Origin: Symsagittifera roscoffensis | Taxonomy: Eukaryota; Xenacoelomorpha; Acoela; Convolutidae | NCBI RefSeq assembly: GCF_963678635.1 | Contig: NC_087068.1 | Coordinates: 34,483,436-34,547,435, forward strand | Length of the DNA stretch: 64,000 nucleotides | Direction of reading: 5' to 3' | In this document: piece by piece, positions 22,236 to 32,993 of the stretch | How the letters are laid out: every line of letters starts with the position of its first letter | Numbering within the stretch: the stretch's first letter is position 1 | Made by a program: the position numbers and the translations under genes | Notes under the pieces: model-generated | Seen by the model: the letters and a program-made list of their open reading frames with translations, nothing else | Told to the model about the DNA's origin: nothing | Databases searched by the model: none

Positions 22236-23228
22236 TATGGCAATGGCAAGATCGGTATCCGAGATGTTATTAAGGACTTTGAAAGCTACTCAACACACTT
22301 TGAGCTACTAGCCGAACTTCAAAACTGGAAACGTACTGTAACGAACCGAAATTGATGAACGGCCGCATTATTTTGCGTTAAGATTGCAGAAATCTGCAAT
22401 TTATTTTTACCTTTCCCTCCCGGATGCAACCAGAAAAAGCTATGATGAGACCGGTAAAGCTTTTCAAAGACATTACAGTGAAAAACCGGTTGTGTTTTGC
22501 GGACGGCTATAGCGTCGCGTGCAGCAGGCAGGAGAAAATTTAACAGATTTCCTTGAGGGCTTACAGCAATTGGCGCTGAAGGCGTACCTAGACCAGTCCA
22601 AGGACATACGGATCACTTAGTGCTTCGAGGTTTTCCCAATGGATCCACCACAGCCAAGGTAGACATGACCTCCGCAAGACACTTGAGTACAGAGACAACT
22701 TTAACAGAGACAACAGCCTTAAACTTTAACAGAGACAGAAGCTTTAACAGAGACAACAGCCACACGAAGATCGCGAATGCTTTGGATCGGGCACTTCACC
22801 TGAAAGCCGTAATTAGAATTGAGGAAGATGAACAAACGCCACGAATAGCAGCCCTACGGAGGGATGAAAAGAAAACCATAATAGACTCGGCTAGCAGACT
22901 ATTTTATCAGATGTCGGTTGCTAATGAAAAAATTCGCCGTAGCAGTGACGGTCGGAGAGATAACAGCCACTGGGGAGGAACGCGGCGCCATGGAAACCGA
23001 TATAGGGAACAAGGTTTGAGAGACCGAGCAATAACTCCCACTACAGGACCAAATACGCGCGAAAGAAATGACAATCCCAGAAGGGAAAATAGTTTTGACA
23101 AATGTCCACTATGTGGGCAAAAGGGCCATTGTACAAAGAACTGCCGTAATTGTTTTTTTTTTGTAGAATTTCTACCTACAATAAACGAAATTGCCCTTGG
23201 AACAAAAGGACGGAACAAACCAGCGTAA
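22236..23228 (+). pseudogene. gag: Gag of the nested Ty3/gypsy element
   Basis: Capsid-like sequence begins around 22,236 (KYGNGKIGIRDVIKDFESY, then FELLAELQNWKRTV). After frameshifts it continues with RVQQAGENLTDFLEGLQQLA (22,516-22,619), the usual helix near the capsid end. A 202-codon open frame (22,620-23,228) follows, rich in Arg, Asn and Thr. It carries a perfect nucleocapsid zinc knuckle, CPLCGQKGHCTKNC (CX2CX4HX4C), at about 23,103-23,144. A short FNRD repeat (22,690-22,760) suggests a small tandem expansion. Gag packages element RNA. This copy is interrupted by stops before the knuckle. Confidence 0.85.
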
Positions 23229-23259
23229 TCAGGGTATGTTCCAATAACAAAACAAAATA

Positions 23260-23680
23260 TTTCATAGTGGAGTTGTTATCGAACGGGAGAGTGGTAACAG
23301 GACTGTTAGACAGTTGAAGTAGCATTTCGGTCATAAGTTTTGACACGTATGAATGGCTTCAAAAGCCGGAAACCCAAAGGCTTTTAATAATAAAGTGTTA
23401 GCGGCAAACAACTCGGCATTGAAAACAGTTCACTGTGTCGACATCAACATCCATGTAAAACCAAAACCCGAAGAGTTCGCCCATGATCTTTTAATAATGG
23501 TGGATAACTGCTTACCCTGCCTTCTTGGTTTGGACTTCGTGGTTGATCAAATATGTATTCCGAATACTGGCGAACAATTGCTTTACAGTACGAAACTTCG
23601 GACAGCGCTACCTTTATTAGCAATAACAAAGACCGCTTTCCGAATCTTTGCAGTGGCGTAGAGGGATGCAAGAAGCCCAA
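23260..23680 (+). pseudogene. pol: Retropepsin remnant of the nested element
   Basis: The plus strand reads VELLSNGRVVTGLLDS, a stop, then SSISVISFDTYEWLQK, which is the retropepsin active-site strand (LDSGSS) with the glycine codon changed to TGA. After a frameshift, the open frame 23,353-23,661 gives PEEFAHDLLIMVDNCLPCLL followed by GLDFV, matching the second half of these proteases (a hydrophobic strand ending ILGLDF). It lies directly after the zinc knuckle, as expected for gag-pol. Not functional. Confidence 0.75.
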
Positions 23681-23864
23681 GCAGGCATGAAAAACTAGAA
23701 GACATCGTCATCAAGGATAAAAACAGTACCGTCATCAGAAGCACATAAGGTTTAATTGAAGGTATACAGCAATTCGAAGAAACAAACAGACTACTGATAG
23801 CTGATTCACTGGTTAGCGTAATTCAAAGAAAAAGTTGGCTGAAGTTGGCGTAATTCAAAGAAAA

Positions 23865-24230
23865 TCAGGAGCCTTTTGAATTGGGCAAACACGCTACTCT
23901 GGACGGCTCACAATTGTCATCTGAAGAAAAGAAAAAAGTACAGATAAAGTTTAATAAACATAACCGGGTCTTTTCACGCAGCCCACCGATTTCAGGGTTT
24001 TCGGATAGAATCAGACATAAATAACTCTTCCGAAACTTTCTGTTGGGCTGAAAACTCTTAATAGTCACGAATCACAGAGACTTAACGTGGCTTTATAGCT
24101 TCAAGACGCCAGATGGTATGATAGCTAGGTGGTTGGAAAAACTAGGGCAGTTCCAATTTGAAATCAAGCACGAATAAGACATAGATGACATTATTTGACA
24201 TTTAGCAAAAGAGACCGGGAGCGGGGAAAT
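23865..24230 (+). pseudogene. pol: Deleted pol: pre-RT scrap joined to RNase H end
   Basis: The plus strand reads GSQLSSEEKKKVQIKFNKHN followed by RVFSRSP, the region that precedes gypsy RT (a helix ending in F.D.FS). Within about 40 bases it becomes LIVTNHRDLTWLYSFKTPDG, then MIARWLEKLGQFQFEIKHE, which is the C-terminal end of gypsy RNase H (TDH..L.WL....D...RW...L..F.F...H). Roughly 450 codons of RT and RNase H are missing between them. The deletion shows this copy cannot move by itself. Confidence 0.8.
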
Positions 24231-25680
24231 TTTTAATAAAGAAGAAAAATCGCCTCGAGCTTACCATTCTGAAAAAAGGGGGTATATGGTACATACATCA
24301 ATGTGCGAAAATACAGGTCGAATTCGCCGAAATTTTGTTCTGCACGGAAGAAGTACCGGTGGAAGTTACAAATGATGGCAGCGAGTCGCACATAAGATTT
24401 ATGGACCCAATCAGCAGAGTAGTTTATCGCAATTAGACTCTCACGCTGTGCAATAAAGTCTATCTGATGCTTTTGAATTATGTGATAGGTCCTGGGTATC
24501 ATGTGCAAAGTAACTGAAGTTTCGCTGCACGCCTAAAAAAACTTAGAGTAACCGGCGAACAATATGCGACTTTTAGCACCTTTTAAATTAGCGGTGGAGG
24601 CGTTTTCGCGGATAAAAAATTGCAAGAAAGTCGGTTGTTTAAAATTATGAAACATAATCGGAAGACAATAACAGGAAGGGAGGTCTTCCTGGGACAAAAC
24701 GGAGAGTATGTTCATGGTCAATTCGACCATTTCGGCTTAAACGTTCTATCATACAGCTGGTTATTTTTTCCATGGTTTGCAAAAATGGAAACACAAACGC
24801 TCCGTTATCTGGAAAGAGCTGGAGAAGTCGCAATCACTACGCTAACACTTTATCTTCTATGTAAAAACTTAGGACTGACATATTTTAATGTGTTTTCGAG
24901 GGTCAATTTCATGCGAGGACGTGATCAATCTCATGGGTCGGATAATTGAAGCAGAGAGTATTTAGATAACGAGCTGGGAGTGAGAAGCCTGCAACTCAGG
25001 GAGCAACTGAGATTCTCTCAAATTGTGGTTAACAATGGGATTGAGATTCTCCTGCAAGTGAAGGGAGCCGATGAAGGCTACAAATTGAAAGTTCAAGCTA
25101 TCGAAATAGAGAGGGAATCACTGAACAGCGAGTGCAAGAAGAAAATCTCTGAAAGTCAGAGGAAGAGGAAGAAGCTTAACTTGAAGGCAAAAACTTTTGC
25201 AAAACATGTGCTCAGAAAGACACTGCGTCTACTTGACGCACATAGTCCTTTTTCTGCCCCTCCGAGTCTCTTCGATATTTTTTGTTGCCAGAAGTTGCGC
25301 AGCCTGAAACAGTGTATAGGCATTTTGAGAGTCTTTGCCTTCTAGGCCACCCAGACAAAGGCGGAAGAGAACAATATATCAAGTGCTGGTTGAAGATTAT
25401 TTCAAGTGCTGGTGCGAAAAAATTTCATGGATTCAGAGGCGAGAGAAGTCCACAAAAAAAGGCCAAGATGCCAAAAAAGATATGTTGACCAGAAAATGGA
25501 CATCATTTTAAAAAAAGTTTGTCCTTTTGACAAAGTTTCCGATATGCTCAATAGATATAGTCGATTAAAACGTTTTAAAAGAGGTAAAAACTTATCATGG
25601 GGAACCAACTGAATTGCAAAATTTTCCACCATAATTGCCCTGTCATGAGAGGAACACTCCAATTTCAAGGAGGTGATCAT
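24231..25680 (+). pseudogene. Unassigned 3' coding debris of the nested element
   Basis: Two plus-strand open pieces stand out. The first, 24,620-24,949, includes FKIMKHNRKTITGREVFLGQ. The second, 24,980-25,345, is Lys/Glu-rich and probably helical (KVQAIEIERESLNSECKKK), and continues in another frame to 25,488. The first is preceded in frame by GEQYATFSTF and ISGGGVFADKKL after one stop. Part of the block is conserved at 32,158-32,993. I do not recognise integrase or envelope motifs. Its place before the 3' LTR suggests remains of pol or an extra ORF. Confidence 0.35.
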
Positions 25681-26151
25681 TGTAGGGAAATGGAAGTTTC
25701 CTTTTTACTAAATTGTGCAGATTTAATGTGAACTTAGTTTGGCGAAGGTTATTGATAATTTATGATATCTGAGAACTGTCAACGCATTCATAACTTTGAC
25801 AAATATGCAAACGCCTGAAAAGGCGGGAGAGAACTTCACCTTTTATAGTGTCAAAGCTGACAAAAGGTGCAAAAATTGGTAATGTGGGTAAAATCAATAA
25901 GTGCTCGGATTAAGGATAGAAACGGGACAATCCGGGAAGATAAAAAAGTTGTACAATCAGTGCAATCAGTTGGTTTATAAATCCTTCCTTGATAAACCCA
26001 TCAAAAACAAAATCCTGTCGTTATCATATGAGTCTGCGGGACCAACTTTGATTAGAAAAATTAAAGCAGTTAAAGATAATTCAAGTTTTCAATTCAACTT
26101 ATACTCGATCCTTGTTCCTTCTGAGAAAACCTGTGTTGGCTCGATTCTAAA
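25681..26151 (+). repeat. 3' LTR of the nested element
   Basis: About 471 bases, starting TGTAGGGAAATGGAAG and aligning by eye to the 5' LTR, with scattered substitutions and small indels. It is preceded by a purine-rich run (AAGGAGGTGA) that may be the plus-strand primer tract. The 3' tip is worn (TCTAAA where the 5' LTR has GCTACA). It matches 32,994-33,467 more closely than it matches the 5' LTR. Confidence 0.85.
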
Positions 26152-26168
26152 TAAGTACCATAATTTCC

Positions 26169-27692
26169 TTATCGATTCTGATCCCTAGTCTTTAGGAGCA
26201 GATTTTCACGCAATTTTATGCGCAAATCATCGGGCGTAGGCACACAGCCCGTTGACAAGTTAAAATGGGTGGCCAACATGGTTTTCAGTTTGTCACTCCT
26301 TGCCAAATCCATGAACTTTGAGGCTATGGCTAAGTTCCTAGCATGGATTATCTTGTCAGGGTTACTGCTCCTTCTCAGCAGCTGCAGTTCATCAAAATAT
26401 TTCTTAATAGACTCATCATCTCTTTGACGCCTCCTTTCAAACTTCACCATCGCCTGATGCCCCTGTAGACACGAAGCGAAACCATTCAGCAACATGTCGA
26501 AGCTCGTGCGAGCACTGTCGCGTTCTTTTGTCCTGTTCGCCATAACAAAGTTCAGGGCCGTGCGATCCAGTTTGCTCGTCAATGCATTATAATCTTGCTT
26601 CTTCGAGAGGTTTTCTTCTTAGAAGTGCAAACTCATTACCTCTATCCAGGTATCAATTCAGCCATCGGACTCGTCCTTGTACGACTTCGGTTTCTTGAGC
26701 GTTCTTCCCGATCTTTCCCCTCTCTCGGTAGACTTCGAGAATTTAGTGATAAGTTTCTCATGAGACCTGACCGGTGAATCAAATTTTGATGTATACATCG
26801 TAGTGTCCTGTGAGACAATGATCAAGTATGGAACCGATCTGACGTGAGACACATGGGAAAAGGGGCCCCCAATGGGGCTTCCGCCTTTGGTGGGATTAGA
26901 TCCGCCCAACCTGCGCTCGATGGGGCTGCCCTGGATCTCTCCCTTGGGTTAGAGTCATAACTTGTTCTCGAATTAGGGGGTCTCCTTTTTCAGTTTTCTT
27001 GGAGGCTAGAGCTAAACTCTCCGCAAGGCACTGATCGGTGTTCTGAACCAGCTGGACCTGATCACATTTGGCTTGTGGTTTTGCGTCTGCCAGCTCGTCT
27101 CTTAGCTTCTCATGGCCCTGTTGAGCCTTCTCTTCTACTCGGTCGATTCGTTTCGTCATGTCTCTCCGCAGTTCTTCAAGAACTGTCGTCGAGTTGGTAA
27201 GTATATCTCTCACATCCGAGTCCAACACGGGGGTCAGACACAGAGACGACGACTTTATTTGAGAGTGCAGCCTAGTGCTCGATGAAGCTCCACCTCTCTG
27301 CGTGCACATCGACATCATTAGCTTATCGATATTTGATGACGTTCCCATCGTTATCCCATCCGATACCGATCTTGATGATGAAGTGGGCATCGCCTTTTTA
27401 TTCTTCTCCTTATCCGGACTAGGAGTGAAATTCATATCCAAGTGTAATAGTCCCGGATGGTCGAAGCCAGAATGTAGTCCACCAGCTTGGAGCGATGTCA
27501 TGGGTTCATCATACAACAAGTTGAAACTCTTTTTTGCTTTCGAAATTGATTTTTCTTCCAGGGGACTTTTGCGTTCTTACACTGCTTGGCTAGAGAGGAT
27601 TGCTCCTTCCAACTGCATAAACTACCGCTCTTGGGTTCCGACCTAGACGTTCTTGTGAACGACAGTTCCTCTCTTGCATCGGAACGCTCCAA
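26169..27692 (-). pseudogene. gag: Gag of the large Ty3/gypsy element, copy A
   Basis: Three minus frames read in order. The first (27,692-26,896) is a Ser/Lys-rich N-terminus and then a helical region, with ILTNSTTVLEELRRDMTKRI and VEEKAQQGHEKLRDELADAK. The second (26,909-26,658) is a basic linker. The third (26,582-26,169) is capsid-like, with FDMLLNGFASCLQGHQAMVK, FERRRQRDDESIKKYFDELQ and LRRSSNPDKIIHARNLAIAS. The pattern RRRQRDDESI..YFDEL..L is the usual capsid helix of LTR-element gags. Compared with copy B, this copy has lost about 200 bases in the central linker. The capsid frame ends in a stop at 26,169, just beside the nested LTR. Confidence 0.8.
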
Positions 27693-27699
27693 GGTCTTC

Positions 27700-28660
27700 C
27701 CAGATTTTTCAACCCTTTCCCGCTCGGAGTCGTTAACATTTCCTTCTATATCGTCATCATGGTGGCGATCGGGTCTGATTAACTTTTGTAGAGAAGAAAT
27801 TAAGAAAACTTTCGCTTGTCTATCTACTCAATACTTCAAGATAGTAAAAAAAAAACTTTTAGTCTCCTTGACTGCCTCAGTTGAGGTTAAACACTGGGTC
27901 TGCCCAGTGCTGATTTATTATTAACTCCACTCAATTAGTTAGTTATAATAGTATCGTAAAATTACGCAAGATACAAAAATCAACACACAGAACACTATTA
28001 ACAATAAGTTAACAACAAACCCTATAAGTGAATGCGATCTCACGTATCAATAATGTTTTTTTTTACCGCTGTAGATGTACCAAATCACCGCCTCATTCAA
28101 AAGCAAACAACTCTCGGAAAATTAGAAGTGATGGCTTCAATAGGGATGCAAAAAAAACTAACTTTGAAGAAAAAGACTTTCCTCAATTGGAACACTCCAA
28201 ATGAACAAAGTCCAGGCCATTGTCGTCTCAAGTGAGGGTCTCTTTGCTAGTGCACTCACCGAGAAGTTCTTCTAGATGTCTTGCAATTGCCCGAGCTTTC
28301 CTGTTAATTATCTCAATGCAACCTCTGATCGAAAATATTTAGGAACTAAGCAAAATCTCTCCCACACTCGGATAGTTCCAAGTGCACGAGAGTAGGGAAC
28401 AATTTTTTCTTCTCAAGTGAGTGTGTCTAGCCTAACACACTCAGCGAGGTCTTCTTCTATGTGTTCCCAGATTGCCCGAGCCTTCCTAATAGGTAGCTTA
28501 AGGCAACCACTCAACCAAATAATGATCAAAATGATCCAAATAATGATCAAAAGAATGATCAAAATAATGATCAAAATTTTGCTCGGGTACTTTTAACGAA
28601 CCCGATCTAAAATACACAGTTGATCACAAATTTATATATCGAGTGGTCTTTTTACTCCTA
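27700..28660. other. Leader of the large element, no ORF
   Basis: Upstream of gag on the minus strand; repeated at 35,240-36,190. It contains an internal duplication with an offset of about 190 bases: CTCAAGTGAG...CACTCA(C/G)CGAG...ATTGCCCGAGC occurs near 28,210-28,310 and again near 28,415-28,485. Near its end is a cluster of ATGATCAAAAT units (28,525-28,580). This is where a 5' LTR and leader would be expected, but I could not find a matching second LTR left of 5 kb, so I do not call one. Confidence 0.4.

Positions 28661-28662
<2 letters not shown>

Positions 28663-28710
<48 letters not shown>
28663..28710. repeat. (AC)24 microsatellite
   Basis: A perfect dinucleotide run. The matching places in the other three macro-units (about 36,196, 39,504 and 43,249) have only four to six AC units, so the expansion is private to this unit. 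Confidence 0.99.
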
Positions 28711-28711
<1 letters not shown>

Positions 28712-28785
28712 GTAGATAACTGAGATTATAATTCAATTTTAAAGAAGTATTTTACTGTAGCTAAATTACCTCGGAGGGTCCCTCG

Positions 28786-28970
28786 ATACATACATACATA
28801 CATACAAACATACATACATACATAAATACATAGAAACATACATAATTACATATCTACATACATAAATACATACGTGCATACATACATACATACATACATA
28901 CATACATACATACACACATACATACATACATACATACATACATACATACATACATACATACATACATACA

Positions 28971-29004
<34 letters not shown>

Positions 29005-29030
29005 CATACATACATACATACATACATACA

Positions 29031-29061
<31 letters not shown>

Positions 29062-29062
29062 G
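28786..29062. repeat. (ACAT)n microsatellite
   Basis: About 275 bases of CATA/ACAT tetranucleotide repeat, interrupted near its left side (28,803-28,885) and purer on the right. It gives open frames on both strands (repeated Met-Tyr-Val-Cys or His-Thr-Tyr-Ile) that are artefacts. It lies inside the first CGGAGGGT array, where other units have ordinary array sequence. Confidence 0.99.
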
Positions 29063-29705
29063 TTGGGGGGTACACTCCGGAGGTTTACCTCGGAGGGTAC
29101 TCAAACGCTTAATTTACTTCGAAAGGTTACCTCGAAGGGTACCTTATGCACCTAATCTACTTCGGAGGCTTACCCAAAATTCACTAATGAGGGTTGTTAA
29201 GGGATTAAGTACACTCCGGAGTGTTACTTCAGAGAGTACCCAAACGTTTAACTGACTTTGTAGGGTCATTTCGAAGGGTTGATAAGGGGGCCGAGTACAC
29301 TCCGGAGGGTTAACTCGGAGGGTACTTTAAGCACCTAAGCTACTTCGGAGGGCTCTCAAAAATTCACTAAGGAGTGTTGTTAAGGGGCTTAGTACACTCT
29401 GGATGGTTACTTTGGAGGGTACTCAAATGTTGAATTTACTTTGGAGGGTTACCTCGGAGGGTTGATAAGGGGCTAAATACACTCCGGAGGGTTATATCGG
29501 AGGGTATTCAAACGCGTAAGTTACTTCGGAGGGTTACCTCGGAGGGTGCTTTAAGCACCTAAGCTACTTCGGAGGGCTCTCAAAATTTCACTAAGGAGGG
29601 TTGTTAAGGGGCTTAGTACACTCCGGAGGGTTACTTCGGAGGGTACTCAAACGTTGAACTTTTTTCGGAGGCTTATCTCAGAGGGTTGTTAAGGGGCTAA
29701 GTACA
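29063..29705. repeat. CGGAGGGT minisatellite array 1
   Basis: Variants of TTACTTCGGAGGGT, TTACCTCGGAGGGT and ACACTCCGGAGGGT alternate with short spacers (CACTAAGGAGGGTTGTTAAG; TAAGCACCTAAGC; CTCAAACGTTGAA). The core CGGAGGGT returns every 15-40 bases. The array has stops in all frames and is non-coding. Confidence 0.95.
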
Positions 29706-31079
29706 CACCTCTAGTTTGGACCCTCGAAAGTGATAAAATCTGAAATTATTAACATTTCGGCACTATGAACATAATCAACCTAAGAACAGTTTTTACATGT
29801 CAGAAAACTGATCAAAAGCCTCGACTTATGGTATCAAAATTATTCCGATCAATTTATTAACCTTTCAGAAATCAACAAAAACGCGTTTGCCATATTGGCC
29901 TTTTTTCGCTACCTATATAGGTTCTCAATGAATTTTTTGCAATCATTGCTGAAAGTGCTTAAAATTACTTGAAATGAGCGCAGTAGCCTTATACAGTACT
30001 GGATCAAGGCAGAAAACCCGACCAAAAATGGTTTCCAATCTTTAAGTCTCTATATCTATCCACTGAGCTACTCGGAGGGTTATTTGAAAAAATTTTTGTA
30101 ACTGAGCTCGTTACGCCAGCAAGGTCCTAACGCAAACATTTTCATCGCTCAACCTCTGAATAATCAAAGTTTCAACCCTCAAAGTAATTGAAGAAAGTCA
30201 GAAAGTTACGCAAAGTTTTTTCCCGCGCGGTTTCTTTTGTTAGGGGGTTGCACTACGTAGAAGCTTTTTGCGCAGAAGCTTCATATTGTTTGGAAAAATT
30301 CCGAAATCTATAATCTTGGGGTTAACAGTTAGATCGATATCGATAATTTTCGACAAAATTAGGGCGTTTTCGGGTCTAAATGGGAGATAGGTAATATATA
30401 ATATGGGTTGTAACCTATTAGAAGTCGGTAGTCGATATTACTCTACACTAATTTACACCAAAATACCCAATATAGGACCCTCAACGCGGAAGTTGCAATC
30501 GATGGAGGGTACAATTGGGCAGAGCCAAATGTGTCCCCACCTAAGTTTTTTTGAAATAGTACCCGAACGATACTAAAATTGTGCTACCGATACCCAACAG
30601 TCGTTGTGTATAATGCCTCTACTGTCCCCTTCTACGTCTGGAACACGTCTGTCAGCTTGCCACTCAACCCTCCGGTCACTGGCGAAATTGACGTTAATCA
30701 AACAACACTCAAGTGAGGGTAACTAACCAGCAACCATCCAGACTTGACCTTTCGATCAGAATTGATACAAATCAACCTGGAACAACAACAAATAGACAAG
30801 TCGGATCACATCTCGTCCGGAAGTAATAAATAAATTATCATTTTATGTTTTTACTCTTTGTTGGTCTTTTTATGGTTTTTACTGTTTTCTGTACTTTTTT
30901 GTTTTCTAAAAAACTTGTTTTTCGCTTTTTCTTGGTGATACAACATTTTTGTCTTATTTTTACATCTTCTTTTTAAATTTTGTTGTTCCAATTGCCTCGG
31001 GATGAGCGTGCATATGAAATCCCACCGAACCCTCCGGTCTTCAGTATTTTTGGTCTCAACTCGTTATAAAGCTAAATTG

Positions 31080-32157
31080 TACCAGGTGGAGGGTCCGCAC
31101 CTTCCGGTTTGTACATTGAAGGACATTAAGGCCTCTAACTCGGGCTTACTTGAAAGAGGGTTTCTGCTGGGAAAGACATTGCTTAGAACATGTTGATATT
31201 GTCAGGAAGAAATCTAATTGGTAATATGTCAAGATTCGCAGAGGAACCAATAAGTTAAGCAGAGGAACCAAATTTGCGTTTGTAGAACCAGTTATTGACG
31301 GCCCAACTTGGTTGATTTTTGAAAGTTATTATGAGATTTTGATCTATTGTCACAAGAATCTTCGCCAAATTTTGTGATTGACTCAAGACCAGGATAGTTA
31401 TTAGCATGGTTTTCATTTTGTTGGTATACAGCCTCTGACGGTATATAGGGCTTTAAACCCTGTGCCATTTTCAAGAAAAATTGTTCAATTGTTTTTGTTA
31501 TGTCTGATTGTTGTAAAATATAACATATAAACGTTTTACTTCTTTTCTTTTTTTCTTTTAGCTGACCATCAAAATGAAGCTCATTTTTCCGATTTTTTTT
31601 TACGAGATACTTTAATTTGAGTTTTGTCCGAGTTAAATTTCAGATCGAGAAAACAAAAGTAATCGAAAAAAATTTAGCTGAACTTTAAACTTTTGTAATG
31701 CATAGATCTAGATTTTTTCCACTCGAGAGTAAAATTGTATCATCTGCGTATTGCATCACCGGGTAATCTGAGGTTGTTTTCATTTTGTTAACAAATAGGT
31801 TGAAAAGGAGGAGCCCTAGAACGGTTCCTTTTTGGTTGGATTTACTCTTTCCTCGACTCTAATTGCCCATGCCAAATTAATAACGGAGTAAATTAAACAC
31901 GTTCAGGTCATTACAGCAGCTAAAATGTATCAAAATGCTTTCTAACAGTCTCATGGCACCGGGCCTTCATCTTTGTACTCTCCCAAAGTCGTTAGCTTTT
32001 TTATTTCGTGGCACTGGAGGATTCGGATTTGTCCCGAATGTCCCACTGGACCTTCCGTTTCCGCAACCCTCTTCCGACTAGCACCTTATCGTGTCCTGAT
32101 GTCACAAAAAGGCTTCGTATTTCTTCTATTTTTCAATCTAATTTTGTCTTGCAATTC
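31080..32157 (-). mobile_element. LINE (jockey/CR1-like) fragment, copy B
   Basis: Minus strand. RT motif C is intact: NLFVNKMKTTSDYP then VMQYADDTILLSS at about 31,725-31,815, preceded by a GTVL.LLLFNLF motif (the usual VPQGS.LGPLLF). The thumb-like segment reads KMAQGLKPYIPSEAVYQQNE (31,474 downward). Palm motif A, present in copy A, is missing. At 32,157 the element is cut and continues directly as a copy of the 24.4-kb region, so the break is a duplication junction. It cannot encode a working RT. Confidence 0.8.
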
Positions 32158-32993
32158 GGTTATGGACCCAATCAGCAGATTAGTTTATCGCAATTAGACT
32201 CTCACGCTGTGCAATAAATTCTATCCCGATGCTTTTGAATTATGTAATGGGTCCTGGGTACCATATGCAAAGCAACTGAAGTTTCTCTGCACGCCAAAAA
32301 AAACTTAGAGAAACCGGCGAACAATATGCGACTTTTAGCGTCTTTTATATTAGCGGTGGAGGTCTTTTCACGGATAAATATTTGCAAGAGAGTCGGTTGT
32401 TTAAATTTATGAAACATAATCGGAAGACAATAACAGGAAGGGAGGTCTTCCTGGGAAAAAACGGAGAGTATGCTCATGATCAATTTGACCTTAAAAGTTC
32501 TACCATACAGCTGGTTATTTTCTCCATGGTTTGCAAAAATGGAAACACAAATGCTCCGTTATTGGGAAAGAGCTGGAGAAGTCGCAATCACTACGCTAAC
32601 ACGTAAAAATTTAGGACTGATATATTTCAATGTGTTTTCGAGCGTAAACTTCATGCGAGGACGTGATCAATCTCAAGGGTCGGATAAGTGAAGCGGAGAG
32701 TGTTTAGATAACGACCTGGGAGTGAGAAGCCTGCAACTCAGGGAGCAACTGAGACTCTCTCAAATTCTGATTAACAATGGGATTGAGATTCTCCTGCAAG
32801 TGGAGGGAGCCGATGAAGGCTACAAATTGAAAGTTAAAGCTATCGAAATAGGGAGGGAGGGATCGCTGAAGAAGGGTTTGAAAGGTTTTAAAAGAGGTTA
32901 AAACTAATCGTGGGGAACCAACTGAATTGCCAAAATATCCATCATAATTGCCCTTTCATGAGAGGAACACTCCAATTTCAAGGAGGTGAACAT
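32158..32993 (+). pseudogene. Nested-element 3' debris, copy B
   Basis: Plus-strand sequence matching 24,398-25,680 with an internal deletion. The open piece 32,382-32,606 repeats KHNRKTITGREVFLGKNG, as in copy A. Function unknown. It ends at the LTR at 32,994 with the same purine-rich run (AAGGAGGTGAAC). Confidence 0.5.

Larger units (their letters stand above)
21595..26151 (+). mobile_element. Nested, internally deleted Ty3/gypsy element
   Basis: A plus-strand LTR retrotransposon of about 4.6 kb. It has a 5' LTR (21,595-22,074), gag (22,236-23,228), a protease remnant (23,260-23,661), a scrap of the region before RT (23,865-24,020), a jump to the very end of RNase H (24,050-24,178), unassigned coding debris and a 3' LTR (25,681-26,151). 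Nearly all of RT and RNase H is missing, and no clear integrase remains. It splits the minus-strand gag of the large element, so it is the younger insertion. I could not identify a convincing target-site duplication. Confidence 0.85.
28440..31110. repeat. Macrosatellite unit 1
   Basis: The unit has a leader block (28,440-28,760), a short CGGAGGGT array interrupted by the ACAT microsatellite (28,760-29,705) and a conserved non-coding block (29,705-31,110). The block starts CCTCTAGTTTGGACCCTC and ends near GGTGGAGGGTCC. Compared with the other units it lacks the roughly 300-base segment at the array/block border (equivalent to 37,570-37,900). At its right end it passes into LINE copy B. Confidence 0.85.

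Noticed and set aside
21585-26156. Target-site duplication of the nested element (TATAGT left, TAAGT right)
   Set aside because: The flanks are similar but not identical and the 3' LTR tip is worn, so the exact ends are uncertain.
27275-27646. Plus-strand ORF of 123 codons (and 34,810-35,175)
   Set aside because: Antisense to gag, whose minus frame shows the helical and capsid-like motifs.
28525-28580. ATGATCAAAAT cluster in the leader as a possible regulatory or CRISPR-like repeat
   Set aside because: Short, irregular direct repeats without unique spacers, in an animal retroelement/macrosatellite context; simple tandem slippage explains it.
27700-28660. Possible 5' LTR of the large minus-strand element
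   Set aside because: It is in the right place, but no matching LTR was found left of 5 kb, and the repeat at 35.2-36.2 kb is explained by segmental duplication.
28766-29155. Long open frames of repeated Met-Tyr-Val-Cys and His-Thr-Tyr-Ile
   Set aside because: They are translations of the ACAT microsatellite; all frames stay open because the repeat lacks stops.
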